A stretch of DNA of 64,000 bases from Sipunculus nudus (lineage: Eukaryota; Annelida; Sipuncula; Golfingiida; Sipunculidae): the NCBI GenBank assembly GCA_026874595.1, contig CM049313.1, positions 48,225,659 to 48,289,658 of the forward strand. Direction: 5' to 3'. Made by a program: the position numbers and the translations under genes. The notes below the pieces were generated by a model. It was not told the origin of the DNA. It made no database searches and was given only the letters and a program-made list of their open reading frames with translations. Below, piece after piece: positions 1 to 12,829 of this stretch (its first letter is position 1; each line of letters begins with the position of its first letter).

Positions 1-218
1 CAATGATCTCTGGTAATGGGGCTTGATTGCCACAATGCAGGGTTGAGGTTTTTTTTAAGGTAGAAAACCAACTATTTATATTACACTGTAAAAAACTGAA
101 TAACTGTTATTAATGTAAGACAAGGGACCCATGAATAATGGCACTGGCTGTTATATATGATCACAAAAGATGATTTGGAAGAGGGGGTAGACATATGCTA
201 GTTTTGTGTGGTAATATA

Positions 219-345
219 CAGGGTTGGGGTAATTGTAATGTGTAATTGTAATTACCTGTATTTAATTAAAAATTTTCAAGTAAATATATGTAATTTGTAA
301 TTGAACAAATTTCAATTACAAGTAATTGTAATGATAACAAGGTTA
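219..345 (+). mobile_element. Possible hAT-type MITE end
   Basis: Begins CAGGGTTGGGGT and continues with reiterated TAATTGTAAT/ATTACAATTA words, the style seen at the ends of hAT-family non-autonomous elements. No matching inverted end or 8-bp target duplication was found, so it may be truncated or a chance resemblance. Confidence 0.3.
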
Positions 346-932
346 AAAATAGGTGTTATTTCAATTTTTTTCAATTACTTTCCAAATTCATGACAGAGCA
401 CCATACCTTATACCTCAGTCTTACTTTATAACTAATATATACCATATTACTAATATAAGCTGTATTATGAGATGATGGTGTTTAACTCAAGTTATATAAG
501 ATTCAGATAAAATCCTGGGATAAAGGGAGGAGGATTGATGTTATATTAATTACATTTGGATATGGAGTGCTTTTGTCACACAGGTTTTGACTTGGCCTAA
601 TGCCATTAAGTTTTCACCATTTTGGCACTTTTATCATGTAAATTTTATCTCATGAGTATTTTTTTCAGTTTCATTCAAACAAAACTGTTGAGATTCAAGG
701 ATATACAAATTTCACAAATTGAAACTAGATATTTCTTGGTACCGCAGGTGCCAGAGTATCCCCAGACATAGTATGGCCCCCCCCTTTAAGAATAGGCCCC
801 CATTTTAAGCAGCATATTCTGACACTTGGCAAGCAATTATTGTTTCTTCTATTTATCAATCCACAATCTTTTTGAAGATGTTGGTCCTGTGACCTTGACC
901 TTTTGGCACATCATAGATGGCTCCTGTGGCCT

Positions 933-945
933 TGACCTTTGACCT
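933..945 (-). promoter_or_regulatory. Perfect DR1 nuclear-receptor-type half-site pair
   Basis: On the - strand this reads AGGTCA, A, AGGTCA: two perfect half-sites with one-base spacing (DR1, the RXR/HNF4/COUP-TF class). A further TGACCTTGACC lies at 890-900. It sits in sequence that looks like an old dispersed repeat, so function is unproven. Confidence 0.35.
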
Positions 946-1696
946 TGTAACCCCAAAACTGATGTTGATCATCCACTTATATATAAATCAAAAGATGTCT
1001 AGATTTATTGATGGGCAATATACAAGTCATATAATTTATATAAAAATATAACTATTATGTTTACTTTTGAATACTGTAACATCAATCTACACACTAAACA
1101 TAGCAAGAGTCTTATGACAATTATAAACAATATTGACATCATTATGAGAACTTTTCTAAGATCTGAATTTTTTACCATATTTGATTACATTTATTCTTTT
1201 TAGTATCTGAAAACAAAATGAAAAGTTATCTCAGCTGTGCAAGTAATATATGTGTAATATACTAATAAATAAACCACATGATCAGAACACCAAATAAAAT
1301 ATACAAGGAGCAAACTGAAGATTAATTCTATTAACTGATTAAAGGAAAATTAAAATAAATTTTGATTTTTTTCAAAGTATCATGTTCAAGCTGATACAGC
1401 GATGTGTCTTAATGTCATTAGTCAAACATATTGACATTTTTAATGAGTACCTGTCTGAATAATATTTTAAATTTTTGACATTTTTTTAAAATTTTGCAAT
1501 AAATATACATTAACAAACTGAAACACTTGGAAAAGACCTTGAAATTTGGATTAATTTAATATAATCAACTTTATCCTTGTCTATCATAAGTTTGCTTCAT
1601 ATTATCTCTGATAGTACAGATCAATTTTATAATTTTTTGTTTCATTATTAAAATGAAACGAAAAATACCATTAGGTGACTGCTTGGTGTTACTTGG

Positions 1697-1830
1697 AATA
1701 CATTTTGGGCCTTGAATACAAGATCCATACACCTTCAATGATTGCAAGGTAACTCATTAACTCAAATACATTTGGGGCCTTCAATAAAAGATCCATACAC
1801 CTTCAGTAATTGCAAGGTAACTCATTAACT
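1697..1830. repeat. 68-bp tandem duplication (two copies)
   Basis: Two adjacent copies offset by 68 bp share the words ggccttgaata/ggccttcaata, agatccatacaccttca and tgcaaggtaactcattaact with few differences. Confidence 0.8.
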
Positions 1831-2465
1831 ATCAAATTCCTTTCCCAATATTTTTTCTTAAAGTTATTATTATAACCAATAAAATTTTTTCATTATTGTT
1901 TATTGTCATCCAACTACTAGAGAACGGGGCTTGGGGTGGATAACTGGGGCCAGCTAGAGCCAGCCACCCTTATGGTCAACAAGGGTGACATACAGGTGAC
2001 TGAATAGGGACTTCAGCATAGCCATGGTCTCATAAAACCATTAATTAAAGCTACAGTTTTTGGCCAATTCCTTTCAAAATTCAGAATTTAGAAACAAAAA
2101 CCCTTACATGTGCATGATATGAAAATTAAATCAACAGTGCTTACAGGGAAATAATGTGCCATGGTGAAAGATTGGCAAATGTTAAGGTACTGATTTAATA
2201 TTTTATATTTATATAGATCTAATTATCGGTAAACAACAAAATCTTGATTAAATAAAGTTATATCCCTGAAAAAAGTTTCTAGCTTCAACATTTTTTTGTT
2301 AAGTGAGTACAAATATCTTTCCTAATTACACAACAAACATGTCATTCTTGTTTTTCAAATGATTATATTTTGGCCTGTCATATTAGTTCAAAATCAGCAG
2401 GTTTAGTTTAGAACCATTGTCATTATGTTAGAGCGATAGCTTGCCAGCCAAGCAACCTGCATACA

Positions 2466-3886
2466 CAGACCACAGCTTTCTGGAGATCTCGGACCTTTTA
2501 CATCTCGGCCCACACTAAGTCGGACCACCTAGTACAATCTCGGACCACATTCCGTACCATCTCGGACCACTATATCGGACCCGTTCAGACCTCGACCAGA
2601 CTCATGGTGTCGTTGTCAAATGTATATGTTCCGTCTTCAAATGATGTAAAAGCTAATTATTAAAACATTATTACTCCACGCATAACTGTTGCCTCTCTCT
2701 CTCTTCATCATTCTCTCCATCATTAATCATTCGCTCCATATCGTCTTAATACTAATTTATAAATAATTCTAAAGTTTGTGCATTTTCAAGTGATGGTGTA
2801 TTAAAGTATACGAGTGTGTGTGATAAAGAATGAAAGAAAGACAAAATGAATGTAAGATTAAATTAATGAAAGAATGAATGAAAGATTAAATGAGAGAAAG
2901 ATTGAATGAATGAATGAAAGCAAGAATGAATGAAAAAAAGATTAAATGAACGAAGGATTGAATGAATGAATTAAAGAAATATTGAATGATAGACAGACAA
3001 AATAAATAAAGATTAAATGAAGGAAGGAAAGAATGAATGAAAGTAAGAAAGGCTGAATGATAGACAGTTTGAAAGAAAAATTAAATGATAGTAAGACAAA
3101 ATGAATGAAAGACTGAATGAGAGAAAAATTGAATCTAATTATATATTGTATATATACGAAATTCTAATAAACTTTTTCAGCTCTTTGAGTTTAAATATGG
3201 TGTCAATTCCCACTTTTGAATTTCTGTTTTATGCATATATCTAAACTACAACTGTTTTCACTGTTAAATATTATTTAGTACAGTATAGTTGAATTGTAGA
3301 TATGTTACTGCGATACAGCAGTTCTGATTCTTTGATTCACACATGCTTATTTGTGCATTATTGGTTTACGTAGTTGATCACAAATTTCATGTTTCGGTTT
3401 TCATACCTCTTTTAATATTGTATATATTAAATTCTAATAAACTTTGTCATTTCCCTTTGGATTAGAATATGGTGTCATGCATGTCACACTAACTATTATA
3501 AATTGAGTGTAATTAAGAGTGTGTGCTTGTGTGTGTCTAATGTTTTCTGAGTGGATATACATACTGAACTGTGTCGTAGCCCTAACTTGTCCAAATGGAA
3601 TTTTTAATATCTGAATCGCGTGCAGACGAAATAATTAAAATTGTATACTATAAACATTACATCGGTTATTTCAAAACAGTTTAGGCGGCCAGGACATGTA
3701 TATTACTTTGGTCAGAGATCGTAGTTGCCCGATCGCAAAGTGGTCCGAGATCGTAGTGGCCAGATACACAGTGGTCCGAGATCGTCGGCCCAGTGGTCTG
3801 AGATCGTAAAGGTCCGTCTGAAGTAGTCCGACTTCTTGTGGGCCGAGATGTAAAAGGTCTGAGATCTCCAGGTACCCAGACCACAG
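2466..3886. mobile_element. Non-autonomous DNA transposon with long inverted ends, possibly Mutator-like
   Basis: The left end (from 2480, CTGGAGATCTCGGACC and onward) is the inverted complement of the right end (ending 3871). Both ends carry several spaced GATCTCGGACCA-type words over 150-190 bp. Just outside, CAGACCACAG occurs in direct orientation at 2466-2475 and 3877-3886, a likely 10-bp target-site duplication. A 9-10 bp duplication with long subterminal-repeat-rich ends would fit a Mutator-like non-autonomous element, although the terminal 4-5 bases no longer pair. The interior has no transposase: it holds an (AATGAAAGA)-like low-complexity tract (about 2820-3130) and a direct repeat of 'aaattctaataaactttktca' type sequence near 3150 and 3430. 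Confidence 0.65.
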
Positions 3887-3975
3887 GCCCCAACACAGGC
3901 CTAAAACCCTGCCAGTATAGAGTCTTGTATAGGCACCTAGCAGGGTATCCGGGCCAATCTTTCTGAGCCTGTTCT

Positions 3976-4122
3976 TACATTTGTTTTGATTGACAGCTAT
4001 CCTGTCCAGTAACCAATGTTCACAGGACTCTTGTGACGGCTCTGTGTTGGAATTCTCCTCATGAGCATGTTCCCTTACATGTGGGATGTCTGGCCAGATA
4101 GCTGTCAATCAAATCAAATGTA
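3976..4122. repeat. Short hairpin element with near-perfect 26-bp arms
   Basis: Arms 3976-4001 and 4097-4122 are reverse complements with 25 of 26 matches; the inner 17 (tttgattgacagctatc) are perfect. The 95-nt loop is not coding. It may be a small MITE, or the right arm may be the scar of neighbouring insertions, because it abuts the element at 4124. Confidence 0.6.
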
Positions 4123-4123
4123 C

Positions 4124-4742
4124 TGGGGCTGTCCCACTTAGGTGACTCTACAGGGGACTACAGACAACCAGGCTGTCCCCTCATGGTTGCTGAATAACAG
4201 GCGACTGGACCTCCACTACGACAATAGTCTACAACAAGCTATGACAAGTTGCCGACAACTGGCGACACAATCGCCCCAACAAAGGATAATCACCTACCAC
4301 AAGCTATGACCACATCTACAAGAACTATAACTACACTGACAACTACCTACCACACTAGAAGTCATGCTACGTCCACCCCCAACAAGCTTCAACGAGTCTT
4401 TATTATCCTCTGCAATGTGATGAGCCAGAGACAAGGATGGGCTTTCAAGTACACTAGCCCATGACAGGACGTACAACAACCTGTGTCATCTGGGGATAGC
4501 CTGTGACAAGACCTACGACAACCCATGTCATCTGGCGACAGCCTACAACTGCACCTACGGCAGCAGAAGACCGGCTACGCACACTGGCTTCAAAAAAGCT
4601 GTTGCCAGAAATTTTGAACATGTTGAAAATCCAGCAGCGACAAGTAAGAGGCCACATGTCTTCAGGCAACAAAAGGTGACTTCAGGCGACCATGAGGTGA
4701 CAGCCTGGTGGCCTGTAGCGTTGCCTAGGTGGGGCAGTCCCA
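4124..4742. mobile_element. Non-autonomous element with long imperfect inverted ends
   Basis: The left end (tggggctgtcccacttagg, continuing through ctacagg...accaggctgtc.cctcatggt) pairs with the inverted right end (tgggactgccccacctagg, then ctacaggccaccaggctgtcacctcatgg) over about 90 bp. The interior is rich in GACAAC/GCGAC words forming a loose tandem pattern. No transposase is present and no convincing target duplication was seen. Open frames here are by-products of the repeated words. Confidence 0.6.
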
Positions 4743-5364
4743 TTTTAACATTGGCTCTGGGAACTCCTCTCTGGGCTGGTATGCGTTTTCCTGGAAAGGC
4801 ATACATCATTACATGGCTACGATAAAATAGTCCTAATGTCATAAGCGGTCGATGGAGCGGGAACAAAATGGGAGCAAAATTCAACCTATAATTTAATAAG
4901 AGAAGCATTATGTGCACTCTAGGACCAACAGGCACTCTCTGACTAAAGGAGTGTATTAGCCCCTGTGGCTGAATTCGAGCGATAATAGATGATGTTGAAT
5001 GATGCCCTTCAGACCAGCAAATCTAAATGAAATCGACTGACATTTTGCCGTTCTGGCAGATATTTTTCAACTCATCAAACACCTACCATGTTGAAAGCTG
5101 TTCCTATTTGTCTTCACGGTGGTTTTCTTATGGAACCTCTTCTTGAAAGTTGATTTCACAACCACACTGTTTGTGTGGGGGACAGTAAGAGGGCGTCACC
5201 TGGTGAGATAAATTAGAACTAAATACTATTTGTAACAGGAGGTTGCAGCGCCATCTTCAGGTCACGGGTTGTATTAAAATCCTTGTATGACATCTAGATT
5301 ATTTTTTATGATGTTGTTAAACCCTTTTTGTTGGTCAAGTTAATCAAAGAGGGTAATCAAAGTT

Positions 5365-5368
<4 letters not shown>

Positions 5369-5436
<68 letters not shown>
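5369..5436. repeat. (TA)n microsatellite
   Basis: Nearly uninterrupted TA dinucleotides with one TTT break near 5420. Confidence 0.95.
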
Positions 5437-5830
5437 ATTGTCTCTGTGACACATTTCAAATATTTCACAATTATTAGGTACAAAGTTTTAAAAATTATGG
5501 AACTTTGTTTCCAACTAAACCAGGTTGTGATATATTATATTTCAATATTATATTTAAGAATAAGCTCAGAAATTGAACGTCTTTAATCATATTTCATTTT
5601 CAATATATTAATATCATTCGATGAACATCAAGGGGGATGATTACATTGCCCCCCCCCTACCGTAAAAGGAGGGGGTATATACCCCCATCCCCAACAGTTT
5701 AAAACATCTTATTTAAGTTGTTTATTCCTGATCTCTTCACGTAAACACAGTCAGTAACAAAAACATTAATTTTTACCGAATTCTTTACGAATGCTAGGTG
5801 ATGCTCATTTTCTTTTCAATTGTCTTAGAA

Positions 5831-6558
5831 GCAGCCGACAATGTATGCTGCGGATCAACAGAGTCCGGGAAAAGTCTATAGGCTAGACCATGTGGAGCTT
5901 TAACTGATATTACAACTACAGTACTGACAATACCAACCTTAGATATATTCATATTTCTAATGATTGACAAATTATAAAAAAGTATTTGCATTTTATTTAC
6001 TGGGTCTTTGACCTGTTCAGACAATTATGCCGTGTGTTCTGTTGATGGTGTGTTTGTTTTGCAATACACCTCTTTGAACCTCAGATGTCTATTATGATCC
6101 ATATAGATATAACTGATTTTTTTTAACTTCATGGTGGGGCAATCAGGTACACTAGTAATCATAAGATTTTATCATCAATTGTTTGAGATCAGATTCTGTG
6201 TTCTTGGTGAGAATATAGCGATATTAGGGAGTTCTACGTGACTATAAATTATTATTGCACTTTAGTGACCCCCCAGGGTTTAAAGTCTGAGATGTCAATA
6301 TGCCAGGAAAGCCAGATCAATATATGTGTTGAGGAAATATTATGATATTACGTATATGCCTGAGGTCCGTTATATCAGTACTCTAATTGACAGACACAAT
6401 ATAAAAAAAATGTGTGTGTATTTAGGAATCGACAACCCATGTGCTTGTAATATCAGTAAAAGCATTGTCAGGCTGCGCAAGGTTAAGAATGTGAAAAGTC
6501 TAGGCAGCCGACGTCGGTCCAAAGACACTGATGATCCGCAGGGGACAATGACGGCTGC
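5831..6558. mobile_element. Foldback-type element with ~85-110 bp inverted arms
   Basis: The left arm (gcagccgacaatg, tgcggatcaacagagtc, then ctttaactgatattacaa at 5898-5915) is matched by the inverted right arm (gcagccgtcattg, tgcggatcatcagtgtc, then cttttactgatattacaa; plus-strand 6446-6558). The interior is AT-rich and non-coding. The overlapping 105-aa frame at 6326-6643 runs through the arm and is not recognised. Confidence 0.5.
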
Positions 6559-6559
6559 C

Positions 6560-8990
6560 TATCGGCACTTCATTTTTTTTTGCCATTACTATAATAAAGG
6601 ATTTTTGTTTATCGGTCCTACAGAAAATGACAAAAGGATATAAATCAATACAATTGTATTAGTCTCTTTGCACTTGAACATTATAATCTTATAAATATCT
6701 TGAGCTCTTCAGTTGGTGTGCATGAGATCAGAAGTATTTACTAAAATATACCTGTATACAGTGTGTTTCCCCCCGTTATATGGGATTTTCTGGGCAAGAA
6801 CATAATTTACAACAACAGAACAAAATATACCTACACTCAACTTAATTTGTGAAATTAAACTGATAAAAAAATCTGAAAAAAAGTGTATGCGGCCAAATAT
6901 TAGGACCTTAACCCACTAAAATGGAACCACTTGGGCCTATGGTAGCCAAAGTAACACATTTGACAGCTGTTATATTATTCTGGATCGTTTTCCATCCGAC
7001 TACATTGACATTTATTCCATGACTGGAATATTTTGATCTAGGTTCTGTGACCTTTACAAGTATGCAAATTACGGAAAATGGCACCAACCTTTCACTTGCA
7101 AGGCAACCATGAAGGACCATAATGTGCTGCTACCTGTCGGCGGTTTTTTGTACTAAACTTTCAATGACTTGAGCAGGGGACTGTCCCAGAGTGGAGAATC
7201 CGTGGGGAGAGCAATCTTCTGGTAGCACAGTTACATCGAAGTTTCCTCTTGTACATTTCAATCCGATTATTTTCCTTAATCAAAAATTCAAAATTTAGCC
7301 AATGGCAAATTTTGAATGTAAAATGCATTTAATTCACATTATTCTCTGTGTCTATATTTTACGTTAAATGTTTGAAAAAATTCTCCCTGAAAATACTTAA
7401 TGATCCAGAAGAATCATGTGGATGAAAGAAAACGCAATCAGCATGTACAGTAAGAAATAAAGCATGCTATATAAATTATAAATGTGTGAAATATTTTCAA
7501 AATTTAATGCATAGAGAGCACAGTTCCCCAATATAAATATTTTAAAATGGAGAGCTTTTGGGGGCTTCACTCCGTCCATTGATCAACGGGGTTAGCCCCC
7601 TCCCCCCCCCCCCCCCCCGCATTCATACCTTCCGGCCGGCCATGAATATATGTGTGTGTGAGGGTGTGTTTGTGAGGGTGTGTGTATGTGTGTGTTGAGT
7701 GGTGTCATGTGAACATTATTCTGGTTAAAGTATAAGGAAACTAAAACAATGTTTACACACCATCCGTAGAACACCTGGCTTCTGTGCTTATCAGCTCTGA
7801 TAGACTATCGTTAAGGCGATGCCGGTTTCGCTAATAAGTACATTGCTCTAATGACTCGCTGTTCCCGTTTTCGTGCATTTTTCTTTCTTTTCAATTAGTA
7901 ATGTTGTTAATTTCAGTTTCTTGAATGAATTCTTTAAGATATAGAAAAAATGACTACATTTTGTGTAAATCATACATGTATACTATATTTTGTAATTTTG
8001 TATTTTTCCAAGCAAACTTTCATATTTCACCTATACATATCGTCTGTAGATCGGTAAATATTATAGTAAAGAATGTTTCGACTGCTTGCAGTTTTAAAAT
8101 TTCACCTTTTTTTCATATTTGAAAAAAAGTCAAGTTTCACATTTTAGTATGTGCACCAGGCAGGCTTGATCCGCTTATACCCTTAATCAACGCAGCAATT
8201 TATATCATAATTACGATCTATACCTGTTTATTATTTTTTCTTAGGTTGATTTTTGTACCAATCTGTTATCAACTTTTCTTCCACTGACAGTGCTTAGTAT
8301 AATGTGTCCATGAAAGTTGTATTTCCTCATGGTTTTTAATATTCTTTTAATAAGAATACTCTCAATTTAGTTATTACAATTATATTTAAGTTAATATATA
8401 AAGAATCGTGTATTATAATATATATTATTATTATTCAAGATACACGTTTCTGTTTTCTACTGTATGCACATTGCTTTTATTAACTATTTCAATATAATGT
8501 GCTTTTGTGACAAGATTATTGAGGTTGTTAATACAAGAAACCCAATAACTTGAGCTTTTTCGTGTGAAAAAAATATTGTGGTCTGGTCATATAGCGTATA
8601 ATAAACACCATGTTTTACAAAAAAAAGCAAGGGGGATGATAAATGAGGGTACCAATTAATTTTCCAGTATCCGAAAGTTAAAATTATATTTTCATTCAAA
8701 ATAGTAGCTCACCTACTGGTGTCACTTTTATTTAAAGGCAGTAATGCTTTTCCTTTAAACAAACGGAATATTCACGTATGGTTTCTAGTTTACCTAAAAA
8801 TAATTCAATGAAATCAGATGCTTTCTTCGTTAGCATCAAATTAAAATAAAACTTCCATAACCAATAATATAAACAGAGTGTTGACTGTGCTCTGCCCAGC
8901 CGGTTTTAGATTTCATATTTATCAAGTGAAGAATTGACCGGTATCATGGAAGAGTAAAAGGGATTATTTCAACAAAGTAAGGGCCGACAT
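6560..8990. other. AT-rich intergenic stretch
   Basis: No gene recognised. A poly-C tract (about 7600-7618) next to a GT-rich segment (7650-7705) is the only prominent structure. Confidence 0.6.
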
Positions 8991-8999
8991 TTTGTTGCA

Positions 9000-9540
9000 C
9001 GACTGTTGCGGCTTGTTAACTTACTCGAAAATACGGTAAATGAGGTAGCAGCCTTAGGGGCGTGTTTACGGTAGTTCCTAGCAGGGGCAAAGCCCGCCAA
9101 TTTGCAGCAGACGACAGGATTCTAGCCTCAAGCCAAAATCAAAAGCGTTAGCGACTGCTTCGCATTTTGATTCATTTTGATACTTTATCACTAATGAATC
9201 AATTAAATCGAATTATCCGTGATGAATGCTGCGTTAAATAAAACCCAGAGAGGTTAATGTTCAGGCGGGGAGCTGGGCGCAGACGATCAAATCCTAATCA
9301 AATTGCCTAATGAGATTTATTAAGCTAAATGATGTAGCAAGATACTGTAATAGAAGTACAATTACAGTAGGGCCCTTCTGGGTTTCGCTACCTTGGCCAA
9401 TTAACTGCTGTCTGTGAGAGTGTTACTTAGAAGCCGAGAGGTCTTCAGTGAGGAGAAGGGTTGCTCGGCTTGCGCGCTGCCTAGGGGCAAGATGCAGAAC
9501 TGTTCCATTTAGCCTTGTCTTCTTGCAGGCATTCTAAAAG
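9000..9540. promoter_or_regulatory. Candidate cis-regulatory island
   Basis: High-complexity, non-repetitive, non-coding block in an AT-rich background. It is dense in homeodomain-type cores (taatcaaatt, cctaatgagattta, caattaactgc) and mixed GC words. This composition is typical of conserved non-coding elements around developmental genes, but conservation cannot be tested here. Confidence 0.35.
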
Positions 9541-10679
9541 ATAAAATGACGCAGATGATATTCCGGTTATATTGTAATATCTAACTTCACAGGTCATTAT
9601 TTCTGTTATTATTGGTAATTAATTATAGTGAATCATAAATGTGCATAAAATGTTTTTATCCGAGTATTGAATAAATAAACCGTCAGTAAAGGTATATATT
9701 AACACTTGTACAATAGAGTAAATATTGTAAGATGCATATAAAAATATAGCAAAGTTTCTTATCGTTAGGTTTATTTATTTATATGGTCAAGTCCCTGTTA
9801 TCCCTGTTAAGGTCTATTATCCCGATGGGGCGCCATGCATGTTTGTCATTTGAAAATTTCTATCGTGAGAGAGCCAAAATCACCGATATATAAAGGTAGA
9901 TTATATTATCATATTTATATTTCTCATACAAATGTATTAAACAATATTGGAACCTTTTGGATTAATTTACAATATATCAGATTTTACCTTTGAAACTATT
10001 AGAGCTACTGTTTTAATAGGCATATGGCGAGATATGGCTTGTTTTCATATTTCTGGCCCATAACAGAACTAACCCCTCAAACTAACGAAACCTGTCGGTG
10101 ACGACAGACACTGAATGTTCGTGTCATTTTATATCAGCAAGAAAGATTATATTTTCTTATTGGTCTGTATTTCTTATAGGTCATAATATCAGATGAGTAA
10201 ACGTAAGATCTAGACCACCGCTATACTTATAGCGGCGAGATTGCCACCGGGGTTCCGGGTTACTATTTAATTTGACTATGCAAATCAAGCATCCGCTTTG
10301 ATAGATAATGTCCGAAAGCCAACTATACAGGTAACCAACCCATCTGCTGAAGTGGAGTGTACTGGGCCAGTTAACCTCTACGCATTTTCATATTCCCTTG
10401 ACCTGTCACGGGCTCGAGTGGCTCCTTCTACGTACAATATAGGAATAACCAAAATTAGCAGTTAATATCACAAGTTTATATTGAAATAAGCAGATAATTT
10501 AATGATATATTACTTCTATTCTTACCTTTATACATTTATATTTTAGATTTAATTCAACCTGGATCCTCACTCCTCAGAAAAGTTTGGCCGAAGATAACAA
10601 TTAGAAAGCCTTTTTAAGACTATAATCAGAGAGAAGTTCCAGGTACATGCCATGCATATGTAGATTTGTCGTATGACAT

Positions 10680-10890
10680 GTAACTAAATAGAGTTCCATG
10701 GGTTAGGGGCTTAAACCAGTCCCTTGTCCTCCATAGGTGGAGAAATTGTCTTTGAAGCGTTTTGCCGAACCCCCCCCCCCCCCCCCGCCTGGAGTTTTTT
10801 TTTTTTCCATTAAGTATAGGTTATTAAGATATAACTTTGTAAAATGTAAACTCTCTTCCAAATATCCCCGTTACGCCCCTGATTTCTGTG
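10680..10890 (-). repeat. Poly-C-containing dispersed repeat copy
   Basis: Contains a C15-type run (about 10770-10786), a T-run and the phrase 'gttacgcccctga'. The same combination (poly-C or poly-G plus cgcccctg) recurs at about 18255-18480, 19125-19215 and 48780-48985, so these look like copies of one family. Confidence 0.4.
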
Positions 10891-10989
10891 CCTGAAGGGG
10901 AAATATAATTAATCTTACGGTTATACGTTTCTTTATAAATCGTAGCGAAAATGCAACACTGAAAGTTAAAAAAAATATACCTATATTGA

Positions 10990-11500
10990 TGATGAAAGAA
11001 AAATCAGCCCAGCCATTGACATACGCTGACGACAATGCATGAAACCAGTCGTAAGTTCTTCAGCGTCTGCGCTACGGGAGTCCGCCAGCTAAGCATCGAG
11101 GTCAAACGGTAAACGTCACGGCGTGTTCATCACGGCCCATCAGTTTGGTCCCCGTGGGTTGATCAAGAGAGTGCTCGGAACGATGGTGCAGGAAAAAGCC
11201 CCTATTATCACTCATCAAGCAATTTGTTCATTTATCCCCTCCACAGAAAACGCCGTAATAGAGAAGCTCTTAACTTTAATGTCCCGGTCTCTCCAAATGG
11301 GCAGTCTAATTTGAGCAGCAGCTTTACTGGTAATCATGTAATTGGTGGTGTTAGAACCATTTTACTGCTAATTCAATAAACGCCACACGGCAGTCTGAAG
11401 GAAATATAATAAAGGATCCAGTCCTCTAAGGATGGCTTAAAAGGGACTTATGCCTAAGTAACATAACCAAGAAATGTGGAGAGAGATGCTGATATTAAGA
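10990..11500. promoter_or_regulatory. Candidate cis-regulatory island
   Basis: Balanced-composition, unique-looking block with GC words (gtctgcgctacgggagtccgc) and homeodomain-type cores (ggtaatcatgtaattgg). A 63-aa frame at 11123-11314 shows no recognisable motif and I do not call it coding. Confidence 0.3.
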
Positions 11501-11509
11501 AAATGCGCA

Positions 11510-12350
11510 GCCGCCCGTTATGTATGTTGGTAATAAGGAAACAGTGTTACTGAAGCTTTTAGTTATAGCGAGCTGTGTGATTTCTGGTGTATCATCGAAC
11601 TTGAACTGGTGCACTGCTTATATATTTGACAAAAACCTGTGCTTTTTTGGTAAAGTTTTAACCTTGTTGCATTTTTATTGGAATCTATATGTGAGACTGT
11701 CAAGCAAAAATGACATTAAAGATTTAAAAAATAAACCTCAGGTTCATGTCTTACTACTCGGACTGTTTTCAAAATTTGAATGTAGCCATCTTTGTTTTAG
11801 ATGGTTATGTCTTTTTAAGTCTTTACCTTACATATTCCAATAAACAGGCGTGAGATGTGAATTTTCAATGAACCTGAATGCAATGAGTGTGTACCTTGAA
11901 ATGTTACTCTTTAAGATATATATTCAAATATTTGAATTTCAATTTCTTAATATAAATTAAGCTCATTCCTTATTTTTTAGCACCCTGATGTATCGTTTTA
12001 CAGTGAACGTTATATGATATATAAAAATAAGGAAATAGGTAGACAGTGTGTGCTGGGCACACTTTAGTAACAAATATTTCCGCATTATTATACCTCCGAC
12101 AGGTACTGATGTATTATATTTTATTGCGGTTATTTGGTTTGTCCGTTTGCAACTTGACTCATAATGTTTTTCATTGAAAAATGCTTTATATCATTTTGAC
12201 AGAGTGCAGTTTCTTTATCCGGGCTGAAGGACTGAGACATTCATTTAAATCACTTATGTATGGATCACCCTTGTTTTGCACCTTACCTGTGATCCAGCCA
12301 GGGAGGTTTACAACGTTTGATTAAGATCCTGGATAAGGTTGAGGATTCTC
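11510..12350. other. AT-rich intergenic stretch
   Basis: Nothing supported. A 107-aa open frame at 11520-11843 has no recognisable domain. A fragment near 12090-12140 (acctccgacaggtactg, ggtttgtccgtttgcaac) resembles the dispersed repeat also seen at 50985. Confidence 0.5.
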
Positions 12351-12357
12351 ATACTTT

Positions 12358-12470
12358 CTAGTTTACACTTTACTTTTGTTGTGGTCGTTGACTACTTTCT
12401 AGTTGCCACTTTACTTTTTCTGTGGTCGCTGACTACACTCTAGTTTACACTTTATTTTTTTCCCTTGAGC
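12358..12470. repeat. 41-bp minisatellite, three copies
   Basis: Units start at 12358, 12399 and 12440 with the pattern ctagttKMcactttactttt then ctgtggtcgYtgactac. Spacing is exactly 41 bp each time. Confidence 0.85.
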
Positions 12471-12829
12471 AGCATCTAAATAATTAAGGTCTTTCAGATG
12501 AAAATATTTTTTTTATATTTCCTTTAAGATACACCATATTGATAAAACGGAGTATCATTTTGATCGTGTCAAAAACTACTCGTCACGTGAAGGGAAAATC
12601 CAGGTAGATACTATAGAGATGTACCTGCTACATAAACTTAATAAAACTATAAATAAAACTATATATCTTTGATTGGCGCGGGTTTTCAAATTTATGCGTT
12701 CCTATGAGCATTTCAAAAAGGAAAAATAATTACATACATACATGCGGGTATCTCTTTATTCCACGTGATCCAAATGGTGTACCAGTCAGGAAACTAGTTA
12801 TATAGATATATGAATTAAACATCTGTTGG

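Larger units (their letters stand above)
1..2465. other. AT-rich intergenic DNA with decayed repeats
   Basis: No coding sequence recognised. It contains a possible hAT-type terminal end, AGGTCA-type repeat sequence and a 68-bp tandem duplication, listed separately. The rest is unremarkable AT-rich sequence. Confidence 0.6.

Noticed and set aside
3671-4108. 145-aa minus-strand frame
   Set aside because: It spans the right end of the inverted-repeat element and the hairpin, with no recognisable domain.
6326-6643. 105-aa frame
   Set aside because: It runs through the inverted arm of a foldback element and shows no domain.
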